64,000 nucleotides of DNA from Clostridia bacterium (lineage in GTDB: Bacteria > Bacillota > Clostridia > TANB77 > CAG-465), in contig JAOAHC010000014.1 in NCBI GenBank assembly GCA_026415435.1, positions 1 to 64,000 on the forward strand, read 5' to 3'. The position numbers were made by a program, and so were the translations under genes. Positions within the stretch are counted from its first letter, which is position 1. Each line of letters starts with the position of its first letter. The notes beneath the pieces are model-generated. The model worked only from the letters and a program-made list of their open reading frames with translations, had not been told where the DNA came from and searched no databases. Below are positions 1-8,994 of the stretch, piece by piece.

Positions 1-37
1 ATTTTTTTTGCAAAAGGGGGTATATATATGTAAAAAT

Positions 38-139
38 AAGTGTCCAAGTGTCCAAATTGAATTTTTTCCACTCGTAGAGCGGATTTGAAGTGGACACTTG
101 TAAGTGTCCAAATATTTAAAGTGTCCAAAAAAAGTGTCC
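38..139. repeat. AAGTGTCC short-repeat array
   Basis: The octamer AAGTGTCC occurs as direct copies at 38-45, 46-53, 102-109, 119-126 and 132-139, with one inverted copy (GGACACTT) at 92-99. The inverted copy and its neighbour form a 9-bp stem with a 2-nt loop (91-110). Spacing is irregular. The array sits in the 5' leader of the first head gene. It could bind a regulator or act in RNA; neither is shown by the sequence. Confidence 0.7.
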
Positions 140-216
140 AAATAACAAACATCTTTAACTAAATGCTCTTTAGTGATATACTTTTAGTAGACTATAAGAA
201 AGGAGAGTGCAATTTT

Positions 217-2622
217 ATGTTTAATAAAGTAACAACATTTACGTTGGACAAGAAAAATGTTGAAGTGCTTGACGGAGAACTACTTAAAACAGCAGCACTT
301 AAATTGCCTGACGGAATAAAGTATGACCCAGATTATTTTTATATGAAAGTCAGAGCAGTAAGTGCTGGAGAATATTGGGGATGTAATAAAAACTTCGACT
401 ATTTCCCAGAAGAAGAATTAAAAAAGAGTTATAAAACATTTTTAACTGCTCATGCTTTTAAGAATCACGAAAACAAAGCTGTCGAAAATGCAATAGGAGA
501 TGTCTTAACTGCTGAATGGAACGATACAATGAAGGGTGTTGATTTATTAATTAGAATTGATAGAAGAATCGCACCAACAATAGTTAGAGGATTTGAAAAA
601 GGTTTCATGACAGATGTTAGTATGGGTTGCAGAATTGATTATTCAATATGTTCAATATGTGGAAATAAAGCAAGAACAAAATTTGAATACTGTGATCATA
701 TAAGGGCAATGAGAGGTAAAGTATATGATGATGGTAGAAAGGTTTATGAAATCAATATAAACCCAAAATTCCACGATATATCAGCAGTTCTTAATGGTGC
801 AGAAAGAGTAGCAAAAGTAACAGGATTGTTAATAGTTGGAGACAAAGTTGCTTTTGAAGTTCCAGAAAAATTAGAAAAAGCAGCTAGTTTTCAAGAGGAA
901 TTAACTAACCTATATGAATTAAATAAAATTGAAAAAGCCGCACACTACAATATTAAAGATGATATTGAAATATTTGAAAGGAAACAACCAAAAATGAATA
1001 AAGTTGCTTATGTGGATAAGGTTGCTGAAATAAAGAAAGAAATTCAAGGTAGAGTTCTTGATTTAGCAAAGGGAGAGTGGCTAAATGAAAGAAGCGAAAA
1101 CATTGATAGCCTAATAAGAACAGTGAAATTGCTTTATACAAAATATTGGGACAGAAGCAAGTGCAAGCAAATAGCAAGCAATATAAGATTAATAGCAGAT
1201 AGAAAAAACGTACCACTAGAAGTTGCCTTTCATCAATTTCTTCAAGTTCTAAACTTTGCTGGAATAGAACTATCCCCTTTAGAATTCCACGACATATACC
1301 ATGAATTAATAGATGTCGATACTCCAGATATAAGAAGCATTCCACTTTCGGAAATCGAAGACGCCAACAAATTCATGACAAATATTGAAGAAATTATTGA
1401 TAATCATACAGTCAACAATTTAAGTATACCAACATTATTTAAAAGCATAGACTATATTGAGCCAAATATTAGATCAGTATTACCTAAAATAGAAGGAGAT
1501 AACCATATCGATAAACTAAAGGCTATAATTATAAAAACAAGTAGACCAATACCTATTATAAAAGATGATATAATGCATAGTGAAATTATGGACAAAATAG
1601 TATCACCACTTATGCCAGAAAGAAGCGCTCACAGAAGATTTTTAATAAACAGACTAATCAATATAGCAAATGGAGAAATTGAGCCAAATCCAGCTAATCA
1701 AATACATTTTGCCCCAACCAAAATGATTATTAGCACGAGATTGATTAAAGATCAAAACCTATTACCTTTTATATTATCTGGATTAATGCACTCAGTTTAT
1801 GAAAACGAAAGAGTTTCAATGTTTAATGATGGAACCTTGTTATATGGAATGCATAAATTCGCAAGCCACATAGAAGGAGACACAATGGACAACATATTAA
1901 ATGAATATATTACAGAAAAAACAGCAGGTGTAAGAACTAAATCTATATTTATAGGTATTCCTTTAACATATTCATACTCTGCGTTACAAAGATCTAGAAT
2001 GAATAATGGAGAAAATATATCATCTTTTAATAGATATGTTGCTGAAAATCCAGGAAATGCTGCAATGCTTCAAACAATCCTCATACCTTTGGTTACAAAA
2101 AATGTATCAAAAGTTTCTAAACCAGTTTTAGAAAAAACCACAAAAACAATAAATAAATTATTTAAAAAAGCCAAAGAACAAGAAAATAATTTTGAAAAAC
2201 TAGCTGAATATGATAAAATTTTATATAATAAAGATATGTTCGAAGATGTATCGATAGAGAATGAATTATTAAAGAATGGGTATTCTAAAAATCAAATTAC
2301 TGCACTTAAATACGCATCTGTGCTAAATTGCATGGGAAGACAAGATTTATCAGATGATATTTTAATAAAACACTCTCTAGATGAAAATGATTTGTTAGAA
2401 TACTTGAAAACAGCTAAAGATTGCATTAGAATAGAAATTGAAAAAAATGCAAGTGTTATTGATGTTGGTAAAATAGCATTTGGAAATATGCTTACTTATA
2501 AACCAGAAGGTTTAGTGTCAGCATCAATACCAGGGGCTGTCATTGATGGAATCATATTAACAAAACTATCAAAGTTTTTGAAAACCAAAAATGACAATCA
2601 AACAAAAAACAATTTAAGGTGA
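217..2622 (+). CDS. Prohead protease-like protein with long C-terminal extension
   Basis: Probable serine protease that matures the procapsid. An AGGAGAG at 201-207 favours the ATG at 217 over an upstream ATG at 163, giving 801 residues. The first 250 residues look like a prohead protease: His79 and His84 in a TAHAFKNHE stretch, Ser135 in DVSMGC, and an 'ISAVLNGAERVAKVTG' strand like the 'EVS..' strand of that family. A four-Cys/His insert (CSICGN...CDH) follows Ser135 and may bind zinc. The remaining 550 residues are mostly helical and unassigned; they could be a fused internal head or scaffold part. The position just before scaffold-like and capsid genes supports the call. The catalytic assignment is inference. 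Confidence 0.6.
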   Translation: MFNKVTTFTLDKKNVEVLDGELLKTAALKLPDGIKYDPDYFYMKVRAVSAGEYWGCNKNFDYFPEEELKKSYKTFLTAHAFKNHENKAVENAIGDVLTAEWNDTMKGVDLLIRIDRRIAPTIVRGFEKGFMTDVSMGCRIDYSICSICGNKARTKFEYCDHIRAMRGKVYDDGRKVYEININPKFHDISAVLNGAERVAKVTGLLIVGDKVAFEVPEKLEKAASFQEELTNLYELNKIEKAAHYNIKDDIEIFERKQPKMNKVAYVDKVAEIKKEIQGRVLDLAKGEWLNERSENIDSLIRTVKLLYTKYWDRSKCKQIASNIRLIADRKNVPLEVAFHQFLQVLNFAGIELSPLEFHDIYHELIDVDTPDIRSIPLSEIEDANKFMTNIEEIIDNHTVNNLSIPTLFKSIDYIEPNIRSVLPKIEGDNHIDKLKAIIIKTSRPIPIIKDDIMHSEIMDKIVSPLMPERSAHRRFLINRLINIANGEIEPNPANQIHFAPTKMIISTRLIKDQNLLPFILSGLMHSVYENERVSMFNDGTLLYGMHKFASHIEGDTMDNILNEYITEKTAGVRTKSIFIGIPLTYSYSALQRSRMNNGENISSFNRYVAENPGNAAMLQTILIPLVTKNVSKVSKPVLEKTTKTINKLFKKAKEQENNFEKLAEYDKILYNKDMFEDVSIENELLKNGYSKNQITALKYASVLNCMGRQDLSDDILIKHSLDENDLLEYLKTAKDCIRIEIEKNASVIDVGKIAFGNMLTYKPEGLVSASIPGAVIDGIILTKLSKFLKTKNDNQTKNNLR

Positions 2623-2638
2623 AAGGAGTGCTATAAAA

Positions 2639-3229
2639 ATGGCAAGTAATTTTTATAAGGATCTTCTAGAACATGATTTCTATGAAGAAAAGACAGCTTC
2701 AGAACATTCAAACACAATAGATCTATTAAATAGTTTTTCTGCTGATCAAATCGAAGCTATAGCAGAAGAACTAGGGCTTTTGTTTGAAAAAGAAGCTGAA
2801 GAAGAAACTGTTGAGTCAAAAATTGTTGAACAATCAGTAAAAAAGAAAGAAGAACCAAAGAAAGAAGAAAAAAAGTCAGAAGAAGAAAATCTAAATGCTG
2901 ACTCAAAAGAAAAAATTCCTGAACTTTTACAAAAACAAAAGCAACAACCTCAACAACAAGAAGAATCAAAGAATGAAGAGGGAAAAGAAGCATTAGAAAT
3001 TGAAGAAGAAATAATAAAGCTTGCTTATGCTATTGCTGAAGAAAAGCTTGCTTCACTAGGAATATCAGTGTTTGATTATACACTTAATAAAGTCGCAAAC
3101 GAAGATGTTGCTATTTTTGTTACTGACAAAGCTGAAAAACTTGCTTATGTAACTGAAAAGAGTCCATTTCAAGTAGTAGATGATATTTTAGGTGAAGTTG
3201 GCAGTATCATAAACTCAGTAGAGGAATAA
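2639..3229 (+). CDS. Acidic scaffold-like or inner head protein
   Basis: A 196-residue protein with a Glu/Lys/Gln-rich low-complexity middle (about residues 55-120) between helical ends. The site AAAGGAG lies 10 nt before the ATG. It sits between the protease and the capsid gene, where tailed phages usually keep scaffold or core genes, and its charge and helical content fit that role. EK(L/T)A or NKVA motifs recur at the N terminus and in the C-terminal third and could be maturation cleavage sites, which is speculative. No specific family was recognised. Confidence 0.45.
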   Translation: MASNFYKDLLEHDFYEEKTASEHSNTIDLLNSFSADQIEAIAEELGLLFEKEAEEETVESKIVEQSVKKKEEPKKEEKKSEEENLNADSKEKIPELLQKQKQQPQQQEESKNEEGKEALEIEEEIIKLAYAIAEEKLASLGISVFDYTLNKVANEDVAIFVTDKAEKLAYVTEKSPFQVVDDILGEVGSIINSVEE

Positions 3230-3246
3230 TTCAGGAGGTGTTTTAA

Positions 3247-4278
3247 ATGCCTCATGAATTAAATAAAACAGCAGGTGTTAATGTAGCTGGGAGTTATGAT
3301 GACATTGTCAAGATTTTAAAAAATGTTTCTAACACCGGAGGAAAATTAGGCGATACCCCAGAAAACATTGCAAAAAAGATCATGATTGGTGGCGGTGATC
3401 AAACACATTCTTTTATACTTGATGTTTTAAAATTCCCTATAAATAAAACAAGACTTGGGAAAAATATAAATTCTGACATAAACAAAATTCAGAAAAATAT
3501 AGTTGAATTTGATATGAAGGCTGGAAAAAAAATTTATGATGCTTTAAATAAAACAAATACAAAATTGGGAAAAAAGATAGGAAATGGTTTTGTTCACAAC
3601 AAACAAGTCAGATTAGAAAATGATATTGATGGTGTTCCAAAGGAAATCATTGAAATTCCAGTGGCCGCTTTGTCAAGACCTTTGGAAAAAGCAAGAGATG
3701 CCGTATTACCTGTAGCCGGAGCTTTTGCTGTAACAAATGCATTAAGTGGCAATAAAGAAAGTGGTGATACAGTGAGAACAGCTCATACAAGAGAAGAATT
3801 GATTGAAAAAATTGCCGCTATAATCGATAACGAAAAGAAGAACACAACCAAAAAAGTTAACAGTTCGAGTTGTTCTTTGAACAATGAAATTGTAAAAAAA
3901 GCAACAGAAGCTTTAAAGGTTGCTGCTCAAAAAATAAGAGAATTAGAAACATGTAATGAAAAACTTGCCTTAGAAAATCAAAGATTATATCTTGAGAATA
4001 TAGAAAGAAAAAAACTTGATGAGGCTACAAAGCTGGCTCACGAAATGAATGAAAAAGGTTTGATTAAAAAAGCTGATATTGAAAGCAAGATATCAGAGCT
4101 TTTTTCTATGGATGAACAAGCATTTACAATGCTAAAAACAGCCATAGAAAATATTTCTTATAATAATCTTCGAAAAGATGGTGTAGACAGTTTGACTTTT
4201 GTAGTCGATAATAATAATATTAGTTATAGAAAAACATTAGCAGATAGTATAAATGAAGCTGCTAATGAAATTAGATAA
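3247..4278 (+). CDS. Head-module protein with coiled coil, function unknown
   Basis: A 343-residue protein starting MPHELNKTAG after an AGGAGGTG site. Residues about 130-180 contain a hydrophobic Pro/Ala stretch (LPVAGAFAVTNAL). Residues about 210-280 are a strongly predicted coiled coil (ALKVAAQKIRELE, LALENQRLYLENIERKK). It could be a scaffold or core protein acting with the acidic protein upstream. The frame ends inside the leader of the next gene. Not recognised as a named family. Confidence 0.4.
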   Translation: MPHELNKTAGVNVAGSYDDIVKILKNVSNTGGKLGDTPENIAKKIMIGGGDQTHSFILDVLKFPINKTRLGKNINSDINKIQKNIVEFDMKAGKKIYDALNKTNTKLGKKIGNGFVHNKQVRLENDIDGVPKEIIEIPVAALSRPLEKARDAVLPVAGAFAVTNALSGNKESGDTVRTAHTREELIEKIAAIIDNEKKNTTKKVNSSSCSLNNEIVKKATEALKVAAQKIRELETCNEKLALENQRLYLENIERKKLDEATKLAHEMNEKGLIKKADIESKISELFSMDEQAFTMLKTAIENISYNNLRKDGVDSLTFVVDNNNISYRKTLADSINEAANEIR

Positions 4279-4303
4279 ATTTTATAAAAGGAGGCAAACA
4301 GCA

Positions 4304-4702
4304 ATGATAAAATTTGAAAATAGGTTTGACGAATATGCCTACAGACTTGCTATGTTTGAGGTAGATCCAAGTGTTGATTCAATTGAAGAAGGACAATTCG
4401 TAACACTTAAAAATGGAAAGATAGTTCTTTCAGACGGAACAAAGAAATCATTTATTGCAATGGGATCAATGAGAAATGGTAGAGATCAAGTTGGTGGTGT
4501 TCCAGTCAAGAAGATCGCTATTCTTCACGGAAACTATGTTCTTTCAACAGATCAATTCGATCCAATAGGAACTTACGGAGACCTAACACCATTAACAGTT
4601 GGACCAGATGCTAAGCTTAAACCTGCTGGAGCTTCAGATAAGGTTGTTGCTTATTCAGTTACAGCACCTGTTGATGGATTTTTAAGAATAATTTCTGCAT
4701 AA
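4304..4702 (+). CDS. Probable capsid decoration or stabilisation protein
   Basis: A 132-residue, beta-rich protein directly before the major capsid gene. AAAAGGAGG at 4286-4294 supports the ATG at 4304; an upstream in-frame ATG at 4253 overlaps the previous gene and lacks a site. The pattern EGQFVTLKNGKIVLSDGTKK, later glycine-rich turns and a terminal VDGFLRIISA strand suggest a small beta barrel like head-decoration proteins. The call rests on fold impression and gene order only. Confidence 0.45.
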   Translation: MIKFENRFDEYAYRLAMFEVDPSVDSIEEGQFVTLKNGKIVLSDGTKKSFIAMGSMRNGRDQVGGVPVKKIAILHGNYVLSTDQFDPIGTYGDLTPLTVGPDAKLKPAGASDKVVAYSVTAPVDGFLRIISA

Positions 4703-4730
4703 TAAAATAAGAGAAAAGGAGATGAATAAA

Positions 4731-5768
4731 ATGGCTGGTATTATGGCAATAAAGACAGCAAGCGAAACTGCTAATGCTGATTATAATTTAGCTAGACTAC
4801 TTGAAATGCCAGGTGGTCTTGAAAAAATAGCTCTTGAAAAGTTACCTGCGTTTATAAGAGAAACTAGAGATTATGAAGCTTTTGGAAGACAAGTTCTTCT
4901 TGCTCATAATGTAACAAGCGAAGAATTACATCTTATAGATGGTCAACCATATTTTTATTATCCAAAAGATTTTAACTCACATGCAGCTTTTTATGGTGAT
5001 GATGGTCAAGCACCAAGATTGCAAATCGAAGGCGATGGAGTTAATGTTGGTATCATGACTATCATGAGTGATGATACAACAATTCATCTAAAGAGATTAA
5101 TGGTTCAAAAGTATAACTATCTTGAAAGAGTAAGAGAATTATCAGGTCAAGCTGTTGCAAAGGCAGAAGATACAAAGATAATTGATCTTGTTGAAACTCT
5201 ATTAAAAGGAAATGGAACAGTTACTGCTCCACAACACGCAACACAAATAGTTACAACTGCTGACACAACTCTTTCAAAAGCTCACCTTGTTCAATTAAAG
5301 AAGACACTTTCTCAATGGAATGTTCCTCTTGCTGCTTTTGTAATGAATCAAGCAAGAATAGACGATATATTAACTTGGGCTACAGCTGAAATAGACCAAT
5401 TAACTCAAAGAGAAATGCTAGAATCAGGTGTTAAATATAGTATTTGGGGAGATGTTAAGCTTATTACTTCTCCAATAATCCCTATGGATACAGTATATGC
5501 ATTCTCAGAACCAGAATATGTTGGAAGAATGCCAATATTAAAGGACCTAACAGTTAGATTAACTGAAACTCAAAATAAGCTTGAAAAGGGATTATTTATG
5601 TTTGAATTCCTAGGAATTTATCTTGCTTCACAAAAAGCTATTGGTAAGCTAATTCTTGGATTCAAGGATGGAGATAATAAGATTAAATTAATCAACCCAC
5701 AAGCTGATGTTCTAGCAAGAGATACAAAAGTTCCTGTTACTGGATATGGTTCACTTGAAGGTAGATAA
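4731..5768 (+). CDS. Major capsid protein (HK97-like)
   Basis: Forms the icosahedral shell. A site AAAGGAG (4715-4721) directs the ATG at 4731; the ATG at 4722 is too close to it. The 345-residue product has the usual major capsid layout: a helical N-terminal arm, a hydrophilic E-loop-like segment, a long spine helix (HLVQLKKTLSQWNVP), and a terminal beta region (VKLITSPIIPMDTVYAFSEP). Gene order (protease, scaffold-like, decoration-like, then this gene, then neck and sheath) and the terminator behind it support the call. The arm carries IKTASETA and LEKIALEKL, possible maturation sites. Confidence 0.8.
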   Translation: MAGIMAIKTASETANADYNLARLLEMPGGLEKIALEKLPAFIRETRDYEAFGRQVLLAHNVTSEELHLIDGQPYFYYPKDFNSHAAFYGDDGQAPRLQIEGDGVNVGIMTIMSDDTTIHLKRLMVQKYNYLERVRELSGQAVAKAEDTKIIDLVETLLKGNGTVTAPQHATQIVTTADTTLSKAHLVQLKKTLSQWNVPLAAFVMNQARIDDILTWATAEIDQLTQREMLESGVKYSIWGDVKLITSPIIPMDTVYAFSEPEYVGRMPILKDLTVRLTETQNKLEKGLFMFEFLGIYLASQKAIGKLILGFKDGDNKIKLINPQADVLARDTKVPVTGYGSLEGR

Positions 5769-5783
5769 TTAATTCTATATAAT

Positions 5784-5810
5784 AAGGGTAGGGGGTCTCT
5801 CCCTACCTTT
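5784..5810 (+). terminator. Hairpin after capsid gene
   Basis: A 10-bp stem with one G-U pair (5784-5793 with 5801-5810, 7-nt loop) follows the capsid stop. The T tract is short, so it is likely a partial terminator or an mRNA-stabilising hairpin that raises capsid expression over downstream genes. Confidence 0.65.
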
Positions 5811-5836
5811 AAAAATTTATTAGGAGGTAATGAACT

Positions 5837-6217
5837 ATGTTAGAAAAAATAACAATAACAGGTATATACACAGGCTCTGAAGAAAGAGGTATTATGGTTG
5901 GAGGCAAAATTTTCTTACCACATCATGTTTTAGCTGCCGATGTAGATGAAAACACATTCTTTGTATTAAGAGAAGGTGAAAAGAATGGTTGGTTTAAGAT
6001 TAATCAAGATAATTACAATGAATTCTTAAAATCAAGAGGAAGAGAAGTGAATGTTGATAAGTATGAAGAAAATAATATCAAAACAGAGGTGAAAGAACTA
6101 GATAATAACACAGATGAAATGAGCAATAACGATGACGAAAAAGATGAGCAAAAAGAAGTGAAATCATCAAAAAAATCAAGAAGTAAAAAGACAGAAAAAG
6201 AAAATGATATTGACTAA
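5837..6217 (+). CDS. Small head-module protein with charged tail
   Basis: A 126-residue product starting after TAGGAGGTAATG-type spacing. The first 70 residues look like a compact beta domain (ITGIYTGSEERGIMVGGKIFLP). The last 55 residues are Asp/Glu/Lys/Ser-rich and probably disordered. It lies between capsid and neck genes, so a head-completion or accessory role is plausible. No family recognised. Confidence 0.4.
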   Translation: MLEKITITGIYTGSEERGIMVGGKIFLPHHVLAADVDENTFFVLREGEKNGWFKINQDNYNEFLKSRGREVNVDKYEENNIKTEVKELDNNTDEMSNNDDEKDEQKEVKSSKKSRSKKTEKENDID

Positions 6218-6238
6218 TATTGAGAGGTGGCAATATCA

Positions 6239-7075
6239 ATGTTTGTAAAAGTAAACACAGAATACCTCATCTCACTACTTGTAGTTGACAGCAATGGCAA
6301 CAGGATTATTAATGATCTTCCTGTTGTCATTATAAAAAATTTACAAAATAATAGTTATTGGAATGGAATGTTTTGGCAACCAACAATATCTGAAATAATT
6401 TTAAACCATATATCTGATGGTGTATATAAAACTGAATTTACGCCAGACGCAGTAGGTTTATATGAAATAACAACAAAATCTGATTTATATGGAATAAACA
6501 AAGTTGAAATACTAGAAGTTTATGATACAAATATAGTTCAATATAATTGGAAAATTGGAATTCCTTTTACTGCGAAATATACCAATATTGGCGGTTCTGA
6601 TACACCGTTAATTACTATATGTGATACAAAAAATAATTTGTATTGGAATGAATCAAAGTGGGTTTCAAATCCTACAAACATTGAAATGGTTTCAAATGGC
6701 GGAGATGTATATTCTTATGATTTTACACCAACACACGAAGCCGAGTATTCTATATTTATGAGGTCGACAGATAATGCAGAAATATTCTATATATTATCTG
6801 TATCTGAAGAAGCAGAAGCAATTCAGCCAATAATTATTAATAATTCAGTGTTTAAAAACCAAGACGGTACAGACTCAACTATTTTAGATGAAAGAAATAA
6901 CCCAATCAACGGTGCCAAAATAACATGTTATAATGTGCTTACAAAAGAAGTTGAAGCAAGATGTGTATCCAATATAAAAGGTGAATGGAGTATGGCTATT
7001 AAGCCTGGTAAATATATGTTTGTTTTTGAAAAAGAAGGATATATGTCTGTTACATTTGAAAGGTCGGTGATGTAA
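6239..7075 (+). CDS. Ig-like or beta-sandwich virion protein
   Basis: A 278-residue protein. GAGAGGTGG (6222-6230) fits the ATG at 6239 better than the GTG at 6227. Two similar domains (about 1-100 and 100-200) each contain WN(G/E) and FTP(D/T)..G/AEY elements typical of phage Ig-like sandwiches. The C-terminal 65 residues (LDERNNPINGAKIT...GKYMFVFEKEGY) look like a carboxypeptidase-regulatory-like fold. It probably decorates the head or neck surface and may stick to carbohydrates; this is inferred. Confidence 0.5.
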   Translation: MFVKVNTEYLISLLVVDSNGNRIINDLPVVIIKNLQNNSYWNGMFWQPTISEIILNHISDGVYKTEFTPDAVGLYEITTKSDLYGINKVEILEVYDTNIVQYNWKIGIPFTAKYTNIGGSDTPLITICDTKNNLYWNESKWVSNPTNIEMVSNGGDVYSYDFTPTHEAEYSIFMRSTDNAEIFYILSVSEEAEAIQPIIINNSVFKNQDGTDSTILDERNNPINGAKITCYNVLTKEVEARCVSNIKGEWSMAIKPGKYMFVFEKEGYMSVTFERSVM

Positions 7076-7076
7076 T

Positions 7077-7595
7077 GTGCCAATAATAATGAAAAAAATT
7101 TATAAAATATCAGGCAACTACACACCTGAAGAAAAAGAAGTTTTAACAAAATATATAGATATGTTTAGAATGAGAGTTGCTGATGATGATCCTGAAAAAA
7201 ATATTTTAAATAAAAAAGCATATCAGTATAGTGATGACACAATAGTTAAATTAATAATGCAATCACTTAGCGATATAAATAGTGGCTTTCCGAGAACAAC
7301 ATACAGTCTCATATATTTTGATAGAAATATAGACGACAACTTAATTGTCGATGGTGCAATAGTTTTTGCATTAATTAGAGAAGGTATATTACAAATGAGA
7401 AATCAAATTGATTATAGCGACTCCGGATTATCAATAGCTATGTTTAATAAGACATCATTGTATCAAGGCTGGGCATCCTTTTTGATGCAAAAGTATTTAC
7501 AAGACAAAAAAGATGTAAAGAGAGCTGCTATGGCAAAAATGCCAAATGCTGGTTTTTTAGGAATAGGTTCAGAGTTTGGTTACGATGGTTGGTGA
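7077..7595 (+). CDS. Putative neck / head-tail connector protein
   Basis: A 172-residue, mostly helical protein that begins at a GTG one base after the previous stop, with a GGTGAT site five bases upstream. Position after the capsid genes and before sheath and tube genes fits a neck or head-completion protein. It contains a long FALIREGILQMRNQ helix and a QGWASFLMQKYL helix. I do not recognise a named family, so the role comes from gene order. Confidence 0.45.
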   Translation: MPIIMKKIYKISGNYTPEEKEVLTKYIDMFRMRVADDDPEKNILNKKAYQYSDDTIVKLIMQSLSDINSGFPRTTYSLIYFDRNIDDNLIVDGAIVFALIREGILQMRNQIDYSDSGLSIAMFNKTSLYQGWASFLMQKYLQDKKDVKRAAMAKMPNAGFLGIGSEFGYDGW

Positions 7596-7601
7596 TGAAA
7601 T

Positions 7602-8378
7602 ATGTTGTGTGTTGATAAAATTAAAATAGATGACCAATATGGAGTAGATTTTCTAGAAATATCTTTTACACTAAAAGATAGCACAGAAGACATCACAGAA
7701 TATCAATTCAACATATTAAGATCAAACAACTCTGATGACGAATATTTTGTTATAGCAACAGACATAAAAGATTTTGTATATAAGGACAATAGTGTTAACT
7801 TATATAACACAATGATAAAATATTATTATAAAATAGAGATTATCAACAAGGTAACTGGAGAAAAAATATTGTCAGATCCGAAAATATATACTGGGAGAGA
7901 GCCAGATCAATATGCCGAAGCTTTAATAGAAATCAATAACATATATTTAGATAATGTAATCGATAATGAAGAAGTATATCTTTTAAAAAGAAAAAGAACC
8001 GGAAAACTTTGTGATTGCTATGACGATGTAAGAGGAAGATCAAGAATTATTAATTGTCCAAATTGTTACGGTACTAAATATGTTGGTGGATATTATAAAC
8101 CACAAAAACTAAAGGTTGCTTATTATAATTCGGTTGGTAAATTACCACGTTTTGAAATAAACGACACCGGAGAAAGTGATTCATCTATACAATTATGGAC
8201 TTCAAATTATCCTGTCATACAGAATGATGATATTATCATTGATAGAAATAATAACAGATATATTATTAACAATTGGCAACCAACTTATAAAAATTTTTAC
8301 CTCGTAAAGCAAGTTTTCCAGATGCAGAAGCTACCAAAATCAAACATTATTTATAAATTTCCTGTAGAAATAAAATAA
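7602..8378 (+). CDS. Neck-region protein with zinc-binding Cys cluster
   Basis: A 258-residue protein. The N-terminal 110 residues look like a fibronectin-III-like domain (ITEYQFNILRSNN...YYYKIEIINKVTGE). A four-cysteine cluster follows: Cys137 and Cys139 (CDC), then Cys152 and Cys155 (CPNC) with GTKYVGGYY, resembling a DnaJ-type zinc knuckle. The C-terminal part is beta-rich. Placement before the terminator-like and sheath genes suggests a head-closure or tail-completion role. A similar CxxCxGxxY module recurs in the gp25-like protein at 25785-26531. Confidence 0.45.
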   Translation: MLCVDKIKIDDQYGVDFLEISFTLKDSTEDITEYQFNILRSNNSDDEYFVIATDIKDFVYKDNSVNLYNTMIKYYYKIEIINKVTGEKILSDPKIYTGREPDQYAEALIEINNIYLDNVIDNEEVYLLKRKRTGKLCDCYDDVRGRSRIINCPNCYGTKYVGGYYKPQKLKVAYYNSVGKLPRFEINDTGESDSSIQLWTSNYPVIQNDDIIIDRNNNRYIINNWQPTYKNFYLVKQVFQMQKLPKSNIIYKFPVEIK

Positions 8379-8391
8379 GGTGGTGATTGCC

Positions 8392-8976
8392 TTGGTACCT
8401 ATAGTTGATATAGAATATGAATTAGAAAAGAAATTTGTAAAAGGGCTTAGAGCTATATTTGAAAATGATACTGATTTTAGTTATAATGATAATGATATAG
8501 ATACAAGAATAATTATAACAACCGAGTATCCAGAAAAAGATATTCCATCTAAAACGCCGCATATTATTGTTACAAATATAGCTTATCAAATTAATACACA
8601 ATCTTTTATTGGAAATAATTTTTATAGAGATATTAATTATATGGGTATGAAAAATGGTGCACAAGAATATGCAAATGTAATACCATATTCGCTATCACTA
8701 ATTTGTTTGGCTGAATGGGCATTAAGTAAAGATTTAGCAAATAGACTTGTTCAATATATAGGTTTTGTAGCTCATGATTATCTTAGTGAAGATTTGGGGT
8801 TACATGTTGATTCAGTATCAAAAAATCCAACTTCGCCATATAATCAATATCCTGAAAAATTATTTCAAACTACATTGTCAGTTCAGGGACATTATTACTG
8901 GACTGGTGCAAAAACCCTAAATGGTATTTTAACTGGAATTGATAAACCAGTTAAAAATATATATATAAAATATTAA
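8392..8976 (+). CDS. Putative tail terminator / completion protein
   Basis: A 194-residue protein immediately upstream of the sheath gene, the usual place for a tail terminator. The AAGGTGGTGAT site at 8377-8387 points to the TTG at 8392, with the spacing used by other genes here, rather than the GTG at 8380. Internal features include a TPHIIVTNIAYQI strand and a C-terminal LFQTTLSVQGHYYW strand. Assignment is by position and size. Confidence 0.45.
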   Translation: MVPIVDIEYELEKKFVKGLRAIFENDTDFSYNDNDIDTRIIITTEYPEKDIPSKTPHIIVTNIAYQINTQSFIGNNFYRDINYMGMKNGAQEYANVIPYSLSLICLAEWALSKDLANRLVQYIGFVAHDYLSEDLGLHVDSVSKNPTSPYNQYPEKLFQTTLSVQGHYYWTGAKTLNGILTGIDKPVKNIYIKY

Positions 8977-8994
8977 AAAGAGAGGTGTTAAGAA

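Noticed and set aside
38-139. AAGTGTCC copies as a CRISPR or iteron origin
   Set aside because: Copies are 8 bp with uneven spacing and no replication gene beside them; no spacer-like structure.
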